A stretch of DNA of 64,000 bases from JAVVXB01 sp036651815 (GCA_036651815.1 JAVVXB010000014.1:1-64000), one strand, 5' to 3'; counted from the first letter of the stretch, positions 55,187 through 63,726 are shown. Made by a program: numbers and translations. Notes: generated from the sequence alone by a model not told the origin.

Positions 55187-57376
55187 TTACTGAGGTTTGT
55201 CCATTGTGCTCTTCTGCCGGTTTTGTGCACCAGCTAGTAAGTTCTCCACTCTCCGCAAAGCAGCATCCGCACTATAGGGCTTGGAAATCATATCGGCAGC
55301 ACCCGTCGACAGCCCCTGAATTTCGCTGTTACCGCTCACTTGAGCGGTAACAACCACCGGAATTTTCCTTAATTTCTCATTTCCCTGCATATATGCAATC
55401 ACCTGGTCTCCATCCATGGTCGGCATCGCCAGGTTCAACAGTATAACAGCCACATTTTCGAAATGATCTTGCAGATACCGGACAGCATCGGCGCCATTGT
55501 CGGCCTCAACGATATAAAACATTTTCCGAAAGATCATGGCCAGCACATTCCGGTTGATTTCTAGCGCATCCACAATCAGCATCACCTTTTGATCGGTCAA
55601 TATTGCCAATTGATCACACGTAGCCTCATAATTGGATGACCCGATTCCCTTGCACACCGTCTCAACCTTCTGATCATTGAGATACTGTATGAAATCATCT
55701 TGGGGCATCGGCCTTGAAAAATAATACCCTTGTACGATATTGCAGTCCATGCCTTTTAGAATTTCTAATTGTTCCTCTGTTTCCACGCCCTCCGCCACAA
55801 CCTGAAGGTTCAACCATTTCGCCAAGCTGACAATAAAGTTGAGAACGTTCTTTCCGCCCATTCTCACGCCATTCTGAATGAACTTGATATCGAGCTTCAA
55901 AACATCGATGGGCAGTTCGCTCAGCATATTCAAGGAAGAATAGCCCGTGCCGAAATCGTCCATTTCGATCACAAAGCCTCTGGATTTCAACTCGGATACC
56001 ACCTCGATGAGTTGTTTTGCGTTTTCCGTGTAGGCCGTTTCCGTAATTTCTAAGTGTAAATTTTCCGGTTTCAGTCCGTATTTCTCTAAAATATCCATGA
56101 GCAACTGAGGCAGATTTTTGTGATAGATGTCCTTGCGGGAAACATTGACTGACACTGGAACAACAGGTCTCCCTTCGTCCATCCACATCCGAATCAATCT
56201 GCAGGTTTCATTCCAGACATACTGGTCGAGGTCAAATATAAACCCGTTCTTCTCAAACAGGGGAATGAACACGCCTGGCAGCAACATCCCTTTTTCCGGA
56301 TGAATCCAACGGATCAGCGCCTCCGCACCAGCAACTCTCCCGGTATTGACCATATGTTTCGGTTGCAAATAAATCTGAAATTCGTGATTGAGCAGCGCAT
56401 CATTCATGTGTCCGATGATAAACTGTTCACTGAGCAGGACCTGTCGCATCTGTTCATTATAGAATGCATGATCAACGTCGTATTTTCCCTTGATAGACGC
56501 AATCGCAAGTTGCGCCCAATCACACATTCTATACATGGCAATGCTCCGGTCTTCCACGGGATAAATTCCGTATTTTGCGGAAAGATGAATTTGAATCGGA
56601 AACTGATTCAATTCGCTGTTTGCCTGTGAGAAAAACATATCCGAGTAAGCTCGCGGACGAAGCGCCAACGCTGCAAAAACATCCGCACCAATTCGACCGC
56701 AAATGCCGAAATCACCTGTTCGTTTCTTGATTGTGGCGCCCAAATACTGGAGCAACGCATCTCCCGTCTCCACACCAAACACATCATTCACTAACTTGAA
56801 ATTTTCAATGTCACAGCAAATCAAATCGAATTCTAAATTCGGATTCTGATCCAGCATCGTCTTGGCTTTTCGATAAAAAAACTCTTTCCCGTATAATCCG
56901 GTGAGCGAATCCCGCTCCATGATGTTCGCGATAGCCGCCGTTTCCCGCAAACTGATGATGTTCGCTACACGATGTTTGATGATCTGCTGCTTATACGGTT
57001 TTGCAAGGAAATCCGCAGCTCCACAGGAAAGCGCCATCACTTCGTCGTTCTCACCATCCTTTTGCGTGGTGACAATGACTGGAATATTGCAGATATTGGG
57101 ATCGCGCTTATAGTTTTCCAGAAAATCGTGGCCGTCCATAACGGGCATCACAATATCCAGCAATATCAGCGAAACATTGTCCCGCTCCCGCTCCAATATA
57201 TCCAATGCCTCGCGCCCGTTCTCTGCCTGCAAAGTTTCATATTCATCATTCAGAATTCTACAGAGAATTTTGCGATTAACGGCGCTATCATCAACAATCA
57301 GGATTCTACGTTTTGCATGAATTATATAACGATCCAACGGTTTCGTTGGATGCTTCGGAAAAACGCTGTCATTCAT
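55187..57376 (-). CDS. REC-GGDEF-EAL-REC signalling protein, probable c-di-GMP phosphodiesterase
   Basis: 729 residues. REC1 (about 24-145) has VDDSAVNR and ILLDIVMPVMDG, intact. The GGDEF domain (about 155-300) has RIGADVFAAL in place of GGDEF and is surely inactive as a cyclase. The EAL domain (about 315-565) keeps GAEALIRW, HLEITETA, EMDDFGTGYSS, LKLDIKF, VAEGVETEEQ and QGYYFSRPM, so it should cleave c-di-GMP. REC2 (about 595-715) has VDALEINR and LLNLAMPTMDG: the phospho-acceptor Asp is Asn and one acidic-pocket residue is Ala. AAAGGAG precedes the ATG. It is probably co-transcribed with the hybrid kinase. Confidence 0.92.
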   Translation of the reverse strand: MNDSVFPKHPTKPLDRYIIHAKRRILIVDDSAVNRKILCRILNDEYETLQAENGREALDILERERDNVSLILLDIVMPVMDGHDFLENYKRDPNICNIPVIVTTQKDGENDEVMALSCGAADFLAKPYKQQIIKHRVANIISLRETAAIANIMERDSLTGLYGKEFFYRKAKTMLDQNPNLEFDLICCDIENFKLVNDVFGVETGDALLQYLGATIKKRTGDFGICGRIGADVFAALALRPRAYSDMFFSQANSELNQFPIQIHLSAKYGIYPVEDRSIAMYRMCDWAQLAIASIKGKYDVDHAFYNEQMRQVLLSEQFIIGHMNDALLNHEFQIYLQPKHMVNTGRVAGAEALIRWIHPEKGMLLPGVFIPLFEKNGFIFDLDQYVWNETCRLIRMWMDEGRPVVPVSVNVSRKDIYHKNLPQLLMDILEKYGLKPENLHLEITETAYTENAKQLIEVVSELKSRGFVIEMDDFGTGYSSLNMLSELPIDVLKLDIKFIQNGVRMGGKNVLNFIVSLAKWLNLQVVAEGVETEEQLEILKGMDCNIVQGYYFSRPMPQDDFIQYLNDQKVETVCKGIGSSNYEATCDQLAILTDQKVMLIVDALEINRNVLAMIFRKMFYIVEADNGADAVRYLQDHFENVAVILLNLAMPTMDGDQVIAYMQGNEKLRKIPVVVTAQVSGNSEIQGLSTGAADMISKPYSADAALRRVENLLAGAQNRQKSTMDKPQ

Positions 57377-57406
57377 GGTTTGTACTCCTTTTGACTCTCT
57401 GAAAGC

Positions 57407-57661
57407 TTAATCGCCTTTTCTCTTTATGCCTGCTACTGTGAAATCAATGAAAATACAATTCCGTTCTCTGACAACGAAAACTGCACGTATGCTGAACTGT
57501 TTCGGTATGCAAAACTGCGCATAGGTGCAGCACTCAGCAATGCTAACCATCATTGGGTTTCCCGCCTGTACAAATCTATCGCACGATTCTGCGTCAAGCG
57601 TATTATGCAACCCCGCATCCTCTTTAAAAAATGTGCCGTCGATTTGGACGGCTGGTTTCAT
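57407..57661 (-). CDS. Possible small protein upstream of the REC-GGDEF-EAL-REC gene
   Basis: 84 residues, family not recognised. Points in favour: AGGA just before the ATG, a consensus-like promoter 70 bases upstream, and the same strand with only 30 bases to the next gene. It has no transmembrane helix or signal peptide and four Cys. It may be a short regulatory partner of the signalling proteins, or only a leader open frame. Confidence 0.4.
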   Translation of the reverse strand: MKPAVQIDGTFFKEDAGLHNTLDAESCDRFVQAGNPMMVSIAECCTYAQFCIPKQFSIRAVFVVRERNCIFIDFTVAGIKRKGD

Positions 57662-57729
57662 GTTTCCTGTTCAGCATATCAGCCTTGCTTCTAAGGCACA
57701 CATTAAAAATATCTTGTTCCTTCAAATCA

Positions 57730-57759
57730 GATATACGCATCTATGTCATATAATGTCAA
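57730..57759 (-). promoter_or_regulatory. Promoter of the signalling operon
   Basis: Minus strand: perfect TTGACA (57754-57759), an 18-base spacer, TATATC (57730-57735). It lies ahead of the small open frame and the REC-GGDEF-EAL-REC gene. Confidence 0.6.
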
Positions 57760-57823
57760 TGTAATTTTAGCATTGATACCGTCACAAAGCAAGACAGACT
57801 TGCAGATATGATCGAATTTTCCC

Positions 57824-58039
57824 TTATTCTATATAGGTAAAGCGTTTAGATATCTTTCCATCCCGCTCCACGGGTTCATTCCACATGGCAACTGGACGAA
57901 CCCAGACGCCATATGCGCCATAAAGCGCACGGTAGACCACCATATCCTCCTGCGTTTCGCTGTGCTTGGCTAAGTAAAGCAACTCATATTCTCCACCTTT
58001 GAAATGTCGATAGCGCCCTAGTCGAAAATCATCCGTCAT
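57824..58039 (-). CDS. DUF1653 family protein
   Basis: 71 residues. LGRYRHFKGGEYELL, AKHSETQEDMVVYRALYGAY and the final WNEPVERDG are diagnostic of DUF1653, a small widespread domain of unknown function. AGGAG 8 bases before the ATG at 58039 favours it over an ATG six codons earlier. Confidence 0.88.
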   Translation of the reverse strand: MTDDFRLGRYRHFKGGEYELLYLAKHSETQEDMVVYRALYGAYGVWVRPVAMWNEPVERDGKISKRFTYIE

Positions 58040-58140
58040 GCCGAATTCTCCTCTCATAATTGATGCGGCAATTGTCCATCCACCATAAATGGTCTATACT
58101 GAATAAATACTGCCACCACTGTGGCGACTGTGAGGAATAA

Positions 58141-58932
58141 ATGATGAACCAAACGATCCAAATTGCCGTAGGCCTGTTGATTCCACTGCTAGGTACTGTA
58201 CTGGGCGCAGGCATGGTTTTTCTGATTCGTGGTACGATTCGCCCATCCGTGCAACGGTTTCTGCTCGGCTTTGCGTCCGGCGTAATGATTGCCGCCTCGG
58301 TCTGGTCGCTGCTGATTCCTGCCATCGGCATGGCGGAGGCCCAAGGAATGGTATCGTGGCTACCCCCGGCAATCGGTTTTCTGTTCGGCATCGGTTTTTT
58401 ACTGCTGCTGGATACCATCATTCCGCATCTCCATATTGATACCAATAAGCCAGAGGGACGTGCTAGCCATCTTGGTAAGTCCACCATGCTGGTGCTAGCA
58501 GTCACGCTGCATAACCTGCCGGAAGGCATGGCAGTCGGTGTGGTGTTTGCGGGATTTGCCGCCGGAAATGCCGGCATGACCTTGGCTGGTGCATTCGCGC
58601 TGTCCATCGGTATCGCGCTGCAAAACTTTCCCGAAGGTGCGGTTATCTCCATGCCGCTCCTCACAAATGGCGTGTCCAAGCGCAGGGCATTTGCATATGG
58701 AGCATTGTCAGGTGTAGTGGAGCCCATTGGCGCGGTGCTGACCATTCTGCTCACCCGGCTCATTGTTCCTGCGCTGCCCTATATTCTTGCGTTTGCCGCA
58801 GGTGCTATGATTTACGTGGTGGTAGAGGAATTGATTCCTGAAGCGCAGTGGGGCGACCATTCTAACGTCGGTACCATCGGCGTGGCACTCGGATTTGTAC
58901 TGATGATGGTGCTGGATGTGGCGTTGGGTTAA
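58141..58932 (+). CDS. ZIP family divalent metal transporter
   Basis: 263 residues with about eight hydrophobic helices. The ZIP metal path is visible in TLHNLPEGMAVGVVFAG (helix IV, H-N-x-P-E-G) and in ALQNFPEGAVISMPL (helix V). Such proteins import Zn2+, Fe2+ or Mn2+; bacterial relatives include ZupT. A GAGG precedes two adjacent ATGs at 58141 and 58144. No metal regulator lies next to it. Confidence 0.92.
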   Translation: MMNQTIQIAVGLLIPLLGTVLGAGMVFLIRGTIRPSVQRFLLGFASGVMIAASVWSLLIPAIGMAEAQGMVSWLPPAIGFLFGIGFLLLLDTIIPHLHIDTNKPEGRASHLGKSTMLVLAVTLHNLPEGMAVGVVFAGFAAGNAGMTLAGAFALSIGIALQNFPEGAVISMPLLTNGVSKRRAFAYGALSGVVEPIGAVLTILLTRLIVPALPYILAFAAGAMIYVVVEELIPEAQWGDHSNVGTIGVALGFVLMMVLDVALG

Positions 58933-59343
58933 GCATACGGTCTTATTCCCTATTCATACCGGAATGCAAGTGTTGCCCGTTTTGAGGAAACAGCCGGGTC
59001 AAGTGTTTCAGTGCTTGGTTTTGGCAGCTTGAAAAATACGGATGCCACGAAAGAATATATTCTTTAACGCCGCATCCATTCCGGCTCTTCCGAATCGTTC
59101 AGTGGAGCAGTTCGCCCAGTTTACGCAGTTTCCCTGTGCGTTTTGCTGGTGTGCGCCAATGTTCGGCGCACGCCAAATGCGATGCTTCTATTGAAAATAA
59201 TGTTTTTATTAGAAGCAGGCCAAGCGTTTCAATGCTTGGCCTGACTGTATCGATCGTTCCTCAATGCCTGTTCAATCATGAGATCCTCCACATTTGGCTT
59301 GAGGACAAATATCTGTATCGATCGTTCCTCAACGCTCGCTCAA
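58933..59343. other. Convergent intergenic region rich in short repeats and hairpins
   Basis: 411 bases with no gene. Seen: a 16-base palindrome at 59050-59065; a 19-base motif at 59001-59019 recurring with two changes at 59221-59239, where it forms the core of a perfect 10-bp hairpin (59216-59243); a GCTTCTA/TAGAAGC hairpin just before it; and a 20-base direct repeat (59245-59264 and 59313-59332). None ends in a clear T-run. They may be transcript-end structures for the ZIP and nrdJ genes or a small RNA. Confidence 0.5.
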
Positions 59344-61686
59344 TCAGCCGCACTTGCTGAATCCGCAGCTCCGACAGATCACACAGCCGCTACCATGCTC
59401 AACGGGGCCGCCGCATTCCGGGCAACGCTTGATCTCCCCCGAGTTGGCTGGAATGTTTTCCGTCTGTACAATTTTTGGCGTTTGCGGCACTGTTTGACCC
59501 GCCTGTTCTCTTTTCGCTCGGCTGACAACCGTTTCGCTGGGAGCTGGCGTATCAAACTCTCCATGGGTATCTTCCTGCTCAATGAATTCGGATACCTTTC
59601 TGAGTACGCGGGCAATTGCATCCGGGCAGGAGGTGCAGTTCACGTCCTTTTGCCGGATGGTAGACGGGCAGCGAATTCCCTTGAGCTGGTCATAGACTTC
59701 GTCGATGGAAATTCCGCTTCGGAGTGCAATGGAGGTGAGTCGGGCTGTCGCTTCGCTCTGGCTTGGACAACCGCCGGCTTTGCCAGTGCTGGTGAACACC
59801 TCGCAGATCCCGTTTTCATCATAATTGGTGGTAATATACAGTGTTCCACAACCAATTTTCATCTTCTCCGTAAACCCACGGGTCACCGTTGGACGTGGGC
59901 GCGGCTCAATGTGACCATAGCTGGTCGGCAAAGTCACTGCTTCCTCTGAATTATCCGAAGGCGTTCTAATCTTGCCGATATTGAGCACCTGTCCGCTGCG
60001 ACTACCGTCGCGATAGATTGTCACGCCTTTGCATCCCTCCCGATAGGAAAGCAAATACACCTCTCGGACATCCTCACGGGTGGCCGTGTTCGGGAAGTTG
60101 ACGGTTTTGCTAACCGCATTATCCGTATGGCGTTGGAAAGCCGCCTGCATCTTTGTGTGGTAAACAGGACTGATATCGTGGGCGCAGACGAATACGCGAC
60201 GGACATCCTCTGGGATTTCCATGCAGTGGGCAATCGTGCCCTCCTCAGCAATGCGAGCCACTAGTTCATCGGAATAGATGCCCAGTTCATGCAGTTTTTC
60301 CATCAGAAACGGATTGATTTCCACCATCTCCGTACCGTCCATGACGTTGCGAATGTACACGAAAGCAAACACCGGCTCCACGCCGCTGGAACAGCCAGCA
60401 ATGATGGATAGCGTTCCGGTGGGCGCGATGGTGGTGACAGTTGCGTTACGCATGGGTCGACCATTCTGCATGGTGCTGACGGAAAACAGCGGGAATACAC
60501 CGCGCTCCTTGGCCAACTGCGCGCTGGCAGCATGACCGGTTGCCTGAATAAACGACATCACCCGTTCGCCAAACGCGACACCCTCATCGGAATCATAAGG
60601 AATGCCCAGCGCCAGCAGCGCATCCGCAAAGCCCATGAGCCCCAACCCGATCTTGCGGGTCTTGCGGGTCGTTTCACCGATCTTTTCCAGAGGATACGAA
60701 TTGATATCGATGACGTTATCCAGAAAGTGAACCGCCTCCGCCACCGAGTTCGCCAGCAGGTCAAAATCCAGTTCGTATTGCCCATGCTGATCTTTTTTAA
60801 GCATCTTGACAAGATTGATGGATCCGAGATTGCAGCTTTCATACGGCAACAGCGGCTGCTCGCCGCAAGGATTCGTGCTTTCAAATGCGCCCTCTGTTGG
60901 CACAACGTTATCACGATTTAGCCGGTCAAGAAAAATGATACCGGGCTCGCCATTTTGCCATGCGGCTTCCACGATGGTATCGAACACATCTGGTGCATGC
61001 AGGCAACCCGTTGTCTGTCCGGTTTTCGGATCAATGAGATCATAATCCTCGCCCGCCTCCACAGCCTGCATAAACGCCTCAGTCAACCCAACTGAAATAT
61101 TGAAATTATTGATGTCTGCGCTATTCTCTTTGCAGCGGATGAACTCCATAATATCCGGATGGTCAATGCGCAAAATGCCCATATTAGCCCCACGTCGCGT
61201 GCCGCCCTGCTTAACGGCCTCCGTGGCAACATTAAATACCCGCATAAAACTGACGGGACCACTAGCCACACCGCCAGTAGACTTGACAGTCGCGCCTTTT
61301 TGCCGCAGCCGTGAAAATGAAAATCCTGTCCCGCCGCCAGACTTATGTATCAGCGCTGCATTTTTAACAGCCTCGAATATCTCTTCCATGCTGTCATCCA
61401 CCGGCAATACAAAGCAGGCCGACAGCTGTCCCAATGGGCGGCCAGCATTCATGAGGGTGGGCGAGTTAGGTAAAAACCGTAAGCTCGTCATCAGCTCGAA
61501 AAAACGATCCGCGATGGCGTTTGTATCGTTCTTTTGATCGTAGCTTTGATCCGCAGCCGCAACCGCTGTGGAAACCCGGCGAAACATACCGGCAACGTCC
61601 TCCACGACGGCGCCATTTTCATCTCTGCCGAGATAGCGGCGCTCCAGCACCGTAATTGCATTATTTGAGATATCCGCAATGGCCAT
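59344..61686 (-). CDS. nrdJ: Adenosylcobalamin-dependent (class II) ribonucleoside-diphosphate reductase
   Basis: 780 residues. Class II reductases make deoxynucleotides with an AdoCbl-derived thiyl radical and work with or without oxygen. Blocks seen: RFLPNSPTLMNAGRPLGQLS with the first active-site Cys, ASGPVSFMRVFNVATEAVKQ, GGTRRGANMGIL, FESTNPCGEQPLLPYESCNL with the radical Cys, and TTIAPTGTLSIIAGCSSGVE. The C-terminus is a zinc-ribbon-like CPECGGPVEHGSGCVICRSC. GGGAG 8 bases before the ATG at 61686 sets the start. Two NrdR-like boxes overlap its promoter. Confidence 0.96.
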   Translation of the reverse strand: MAIADISNNAITVLERRYLGRDENGAVVEDVAGMFRRVSTAVAAADQSYDQKNDTNAIADRFFELMTSLRFLPNSPTLMNAGRPLGQLSACFVLPVDDSMEEIFEAVKNAALIHKSGGGTGFSFSRLRQKGATVKSTGGVASGPVSFMRVFNVATEAVKQGGTRRGANMGILRIDHPDIMEFIRCKENSADINNFNISVGLTEAFMQAVEAGEDYDLIDPKTGQTTGCLHAPDVFDTIVEAAWQNGEPGIIFLDRLNRDNVVPTEGAFESTNPCGEQPLLPYESCNLGSINLVKMLKKDQHGQYELDFDLLANSVAEAVHFLDNVIDINSYPLEKIGETTRKTRKIGLGLMGFADALLALGIPYDSDEGVAFGERVMSFIQATGHAASAQLAKERGVFPLFSVSTMQNGRPMRNATVTTIAPTGTLSIIAGCSSGVEPVFAFVYIRNVMDGTEMVEINPFLMEKLHELGIYSDELVARIAEEGTIAHCMEIPEDVRRVFVCAHDISPVYHTKMQAAFQRHTDNAVSKTVNFPNTATREDVREVYLLSYREGCKGVTIYRDGSRSGQVLNIGKIRTPSDNSEEAVTLPTSYGHIEPRPRPTVTRGFTEKMKIGCGTLYITTNYDENGICEVFTSTGKAGGCPSQSEATARLTSIALRSGISIDEVYDQLKGIRCPSTIRQKDVNCTSCPDAIARVLRKVSEFIEQEDTHGEFDTPAPSETVVSRAKREQAGQTVPQTPKIVQTENIPANSGEIKRCPECGGPVEHGSGCVICRSCGFSKCG

Positions 61687-61715
61687 GTTCTGTACTCCCT
61701 TTCCTTGGTATTGCC

Positions 61716-61767
61716 AGTATACAGCTATATCTTGTGTCAGGCAAGCGTCCAAACAACGATATCTTGT
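61716..61767 (-). promoter_or_regulatory. nrdJ promoter with two NrdR-like boxes
   Basis: Minus strand: TTGCCT (61739-61744), a 17-base spacer, TATACT (61716-61721). Two 15-base boxes, ACAAGATATCGTTGT (61753-61767) and ACAAGATATAGCTGT (61721-61735), agree at 13 of 15 positions and start exactly 32 bases apart, about three helix turns. Both resemble the NrdR box consensus, and one overlaps the spacer. NrdR represses ribonucleotide reductase genes when dATP is high. Confidence 0.75.
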
Positions 61768-61903
61768 TTATTTACAGATTGGTAATGCTTTTTTAAATTT
61801 TCTGTGCAAAATGTGGGGATGCCTTTACATAACGATCATATCATGACAATGTTGCAATAATTTTTCTATTTTGTCATTTTTATGGTTTTTTTTATTTACG
61901 TAT

Positions 61904-61911
61904 GCTATAAT
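61904..61911 (+). promoter_or_regulatory. Extended -10 promoter of the DUF5684 gene
   Basis: TATAAT (61906-61911) preceded by a TG at 61903-61904 as in extended -10 promoters; no good -35 box. The region upstream is AT-rich with T-tracts. GGGAGG lies before the ATG. Confidence 0.5.
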
Positions 61912-61939
61912 TGAAAAAATTGTTGGGAGGTAAATAATT

Positions 61940-62329
61940 ATGGACACAACTATTGATACGCTTGAATATGCACAATCCGTATCGCCCATTTGGATTCTGA
62001 TTTCTCTGGCGATATCCGCGCTGGCGTTAGTCGCACTGTGGAAAATTTTTGTCAAAGCCGGCGAACACGGCTGGGCTGCACTGATTCCGGTCTACAACAT
62101 GTATGTCTACTTTAAGATCACCTTTGGCTGTGGCTGGAAATTTTTATTTTTGCTCATCCCCTTTGCCAACATCGTCTTTGGTATTATGGCAACTTGCAAA
62201 CTTGCAAAAGCATTTGGCAAGGGCGGCGGCTTCGCCGTTGGTCTCATTTTCTTGAGCATCATCTTCACTTGCATCCTTGCCTTTGGCAGCGCGAAATATT
62301 TGGGCGTGCCCGCTAAGCAAGCCGCTTAA
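61940..62329 (+). CDS. DUF5684 family small membrane protein
   Basis: 129 residues with about four hydrophobic segments. The WKIFVKAGEHGWAALIPVYN motif is the hallmark of DUF5684, small integral membrane proteins of unknown role, sometimes near signal peptidases. GGGAGG lies 9 bases before the ATG. Two strong terminators follow. Confidence 0.85.
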   Translation: MDTTIDTLEYAQSVSPIWILISLAISALALVALWKIFVKAGEHGWAALIPVYNMYVYFKITFGCGWKFLFLLIPFANIVFGIMATCKLAKAFGKGGGFAVGLIFLSIIFTCILAFGSAKYLGVPAKQAA

Positions 62330-62344
62330 ATCAACTCGTATTCA

Positions 62345-62380
62345 AAAAAGGTTCACGCCTATTTTCATGCTGAACCTTTT
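62345..62380 (+). terminator. Terminator of the DUF5684 gene
   Basis: AAAAAGGTTCA pairs with TGAACCTTTT across a 15-base loop; A-rich on one side and T-rich on the other, so it can work on both strands. It lies 16 bases after the stop. Confidence 0.7.
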
Positions 62381-62388
62381 ACGTTATT

Positions 62389-62427
62389 AAAGAACCCTGT
62401 CTCTGTTTGACTCAGACGGGGTTCTTT
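62389..62427. terminator. Second strong hairpin after the DUF5684 gene
   Basis: A 14-pair stem (AAAGAACCC ... GGGTTCTTT arms, one wobble) with an 11-base loop, 9 bases after the first terminator. Confidence 0.6.
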
Positions 62428-62751
62428 GATGCTTTGAGGTTCGCTCAGCTGGTCTTAAACCGCTGGAAAATAAGTTTGCTCAACGGGAATCACCGTGTTT
62501 TGACCGTGCTGGAAACTGCACGGTCATCCAAACGCACGTAAGCGTCCGCTCAAATTGGACGTCCCTTACGGCGTACATGTGCTGCAACCGGAACGCATGG
62601 GCCATGGAGTGCGTCCCCTTAACCCATCCCACGAACTATCTTTATAGGATTTTTCCCGACAGACAAAGACCCGCTCAATGAGCGGGCAGCGTAGGGATAA
62701 CTCAAAACAAGTAATTTTTGACCGACGCTCTTCAAGCGGAGCCACAACAGT
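62428..62751. other. Structured gene-free stretch between DUF5684 and the cas genes
   Basis: 324 bases with no supported gene and no CRISPR-like repeat spacing. It holds at least three hairpins: 62501-62526 (TGACCGTGC arms), 62537-62570 (CGTAAG/CTTACG with GTCC/GGAC) and 62670-62686 (CCCGCTC/GAGCGGG). This is where cas4-cas1-cas2 would be expected in a standard type I-C locus. Confidence 0.5.
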
Positions 62752-62791
62752 AAAGACCACACCGGAGGATAAAACCTTTCGTGTGGTCTTT
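62752..62791 (-). terminator. Terminator of the cas operon
   Basis: Perfect 11-bp stem (62752-62762 and 62781-62791, core GACCACAC), an 18-base loop, 11 bases after the cas7 stop. On the minus strand it ends in TCTTTACTG. It shows that cas7 is the last gene of the transcript. Confidence 0.65.
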
Positions 62792-62802
62792 CTGATTACA
62801 AA

Positions 62803-63726
62803 CTATATAAGGTTAATGATCTCAGGGACGCATTTAGTCTTTGCTTCTGTGATTTCATAATCGCCAAATGAACGTGGTTCCTCAACTTTTTGCCTAATCA
62901 TCAGTGAGCGTTGAATCATTGCCGAAGTTTCCTTGGGTGTCTTTTCATTGTGCTTCCACCAGTATACACTGCAAACCTCGCAGGTTCCGTCAGGGCGCGC
63001 TGAAGAGGCATCGTTCTCAAACAGTGTGCATAGCGCCTGCTTGATCTTTTCTGCATCCTCATCAGTAAATCCGGTCTTTTCGGCAAGCTGGCAATTGATG
63101 CTGCCGCGAATCACATAAAGCCCAAAATTGACATAGTGCTTCATGCCCATCGTGTCGGACGCCTTACCTGATTTCCGACGCTCTGCATTGACGCTCTTGG
63201 TAATCCGCATATCAACGATTTCAACAGGAGAAACGCTCACTCCTTGCTGAACGGAAACTGGACCGCGCACACCGACGGAAAGTTGGCTTCCGCTCTCGTT
63301 TTCCGCATCTTTGTCTTTTTTCTTGTCATTCTTTTTAAAAGCAAACACCTGTCCAAATGCTCTGACATCAGTCCATTTTTTACATGCGATTTGTGCAAAC
63401 AACTCAGTATCTGCATCCTTACCCTTTTTAAGTTCGGCCGCTAATTGAGGGTCGCACGCTGCACGATCCTGCAGATTATGATAGTTCTCTTTGAGCGAGG
63501 AGTCAAATTGAATATCATTCTCACGTCCGTCTGTCTGAACAAAAATGTTTTCACCCATATCTTGAAGCCTGTTGCGAATTTTTCTCTTGATTGCCACATC
63601 AGAGAAAATCCCATAACCATCATAGTCCTCACGGGGACGGTTACCATTCAAAGGATCTCCGTTGATGTTTGCTCGCCTTACCGAAACCAACGCAGCAAAG
63701 TCGATTTTGTTCTGTAACGTAGCCAT
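62803..63726 (-). CDS. cas7: CRISPR-associated protein Cas7, type I-C (Csd2)
   Basis: 307 residues. The backbone subunit of the type I-C Cascade complex that binds crRNA along its length. Csd2 landmarks: VSVRRANINGDPLNGNRPRE at the N-terminus, IFSDVAIKRKIRNRLQD, KKWTDVRAFGQVFAF, and VGVRGPVSVQQGVSVSPVEI. Its ATG directly follows the cas8c stop (TAA-ATG) in the cas8c-cas7 order of type I-C. Downstream cas4, cas1 and cas2 are absent; a terminator follows instead. Confidence 0.95.
   Translation of the reverse strand: MATLQNKIDFAALVSVRRANINGDPLNGNRPREDYDGYGIFSDVAIKRKIRNRLQDMGENIFVQTDGRENDIQFDSSLKENYHNLQDRAACDPQLAAELKKGKDADTELFAQIACKKWTDVRAFGQVFAFKKNDKKKDKDAENESGSQLSVGVRGPVSVQQGVSVSPVEIVDMRITKSVNAERRKSGKASDTMGMKHYVNFGLYVIRGSINCQLAEKTGFTDEDAEKIKQALCTLFENDASSARPDGTCEVCSVYWWKHNEKTPKETSAMIQRSLMIRQKVEEPRSFGDYEITEAKTKCVPEIINLI

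Noticed and set aside
61687..61752. NrdJ start 22 codons upstream
   Set aside because: It would place the promoter and an NrdR-like box inside the coding region; the ATG at 61686 has a proper ribosome site.
62428..62751. CRISPR array after cas7
   Set aside because: No repeated unit of about 32 bases at regular spacing; only isolated hairpins.
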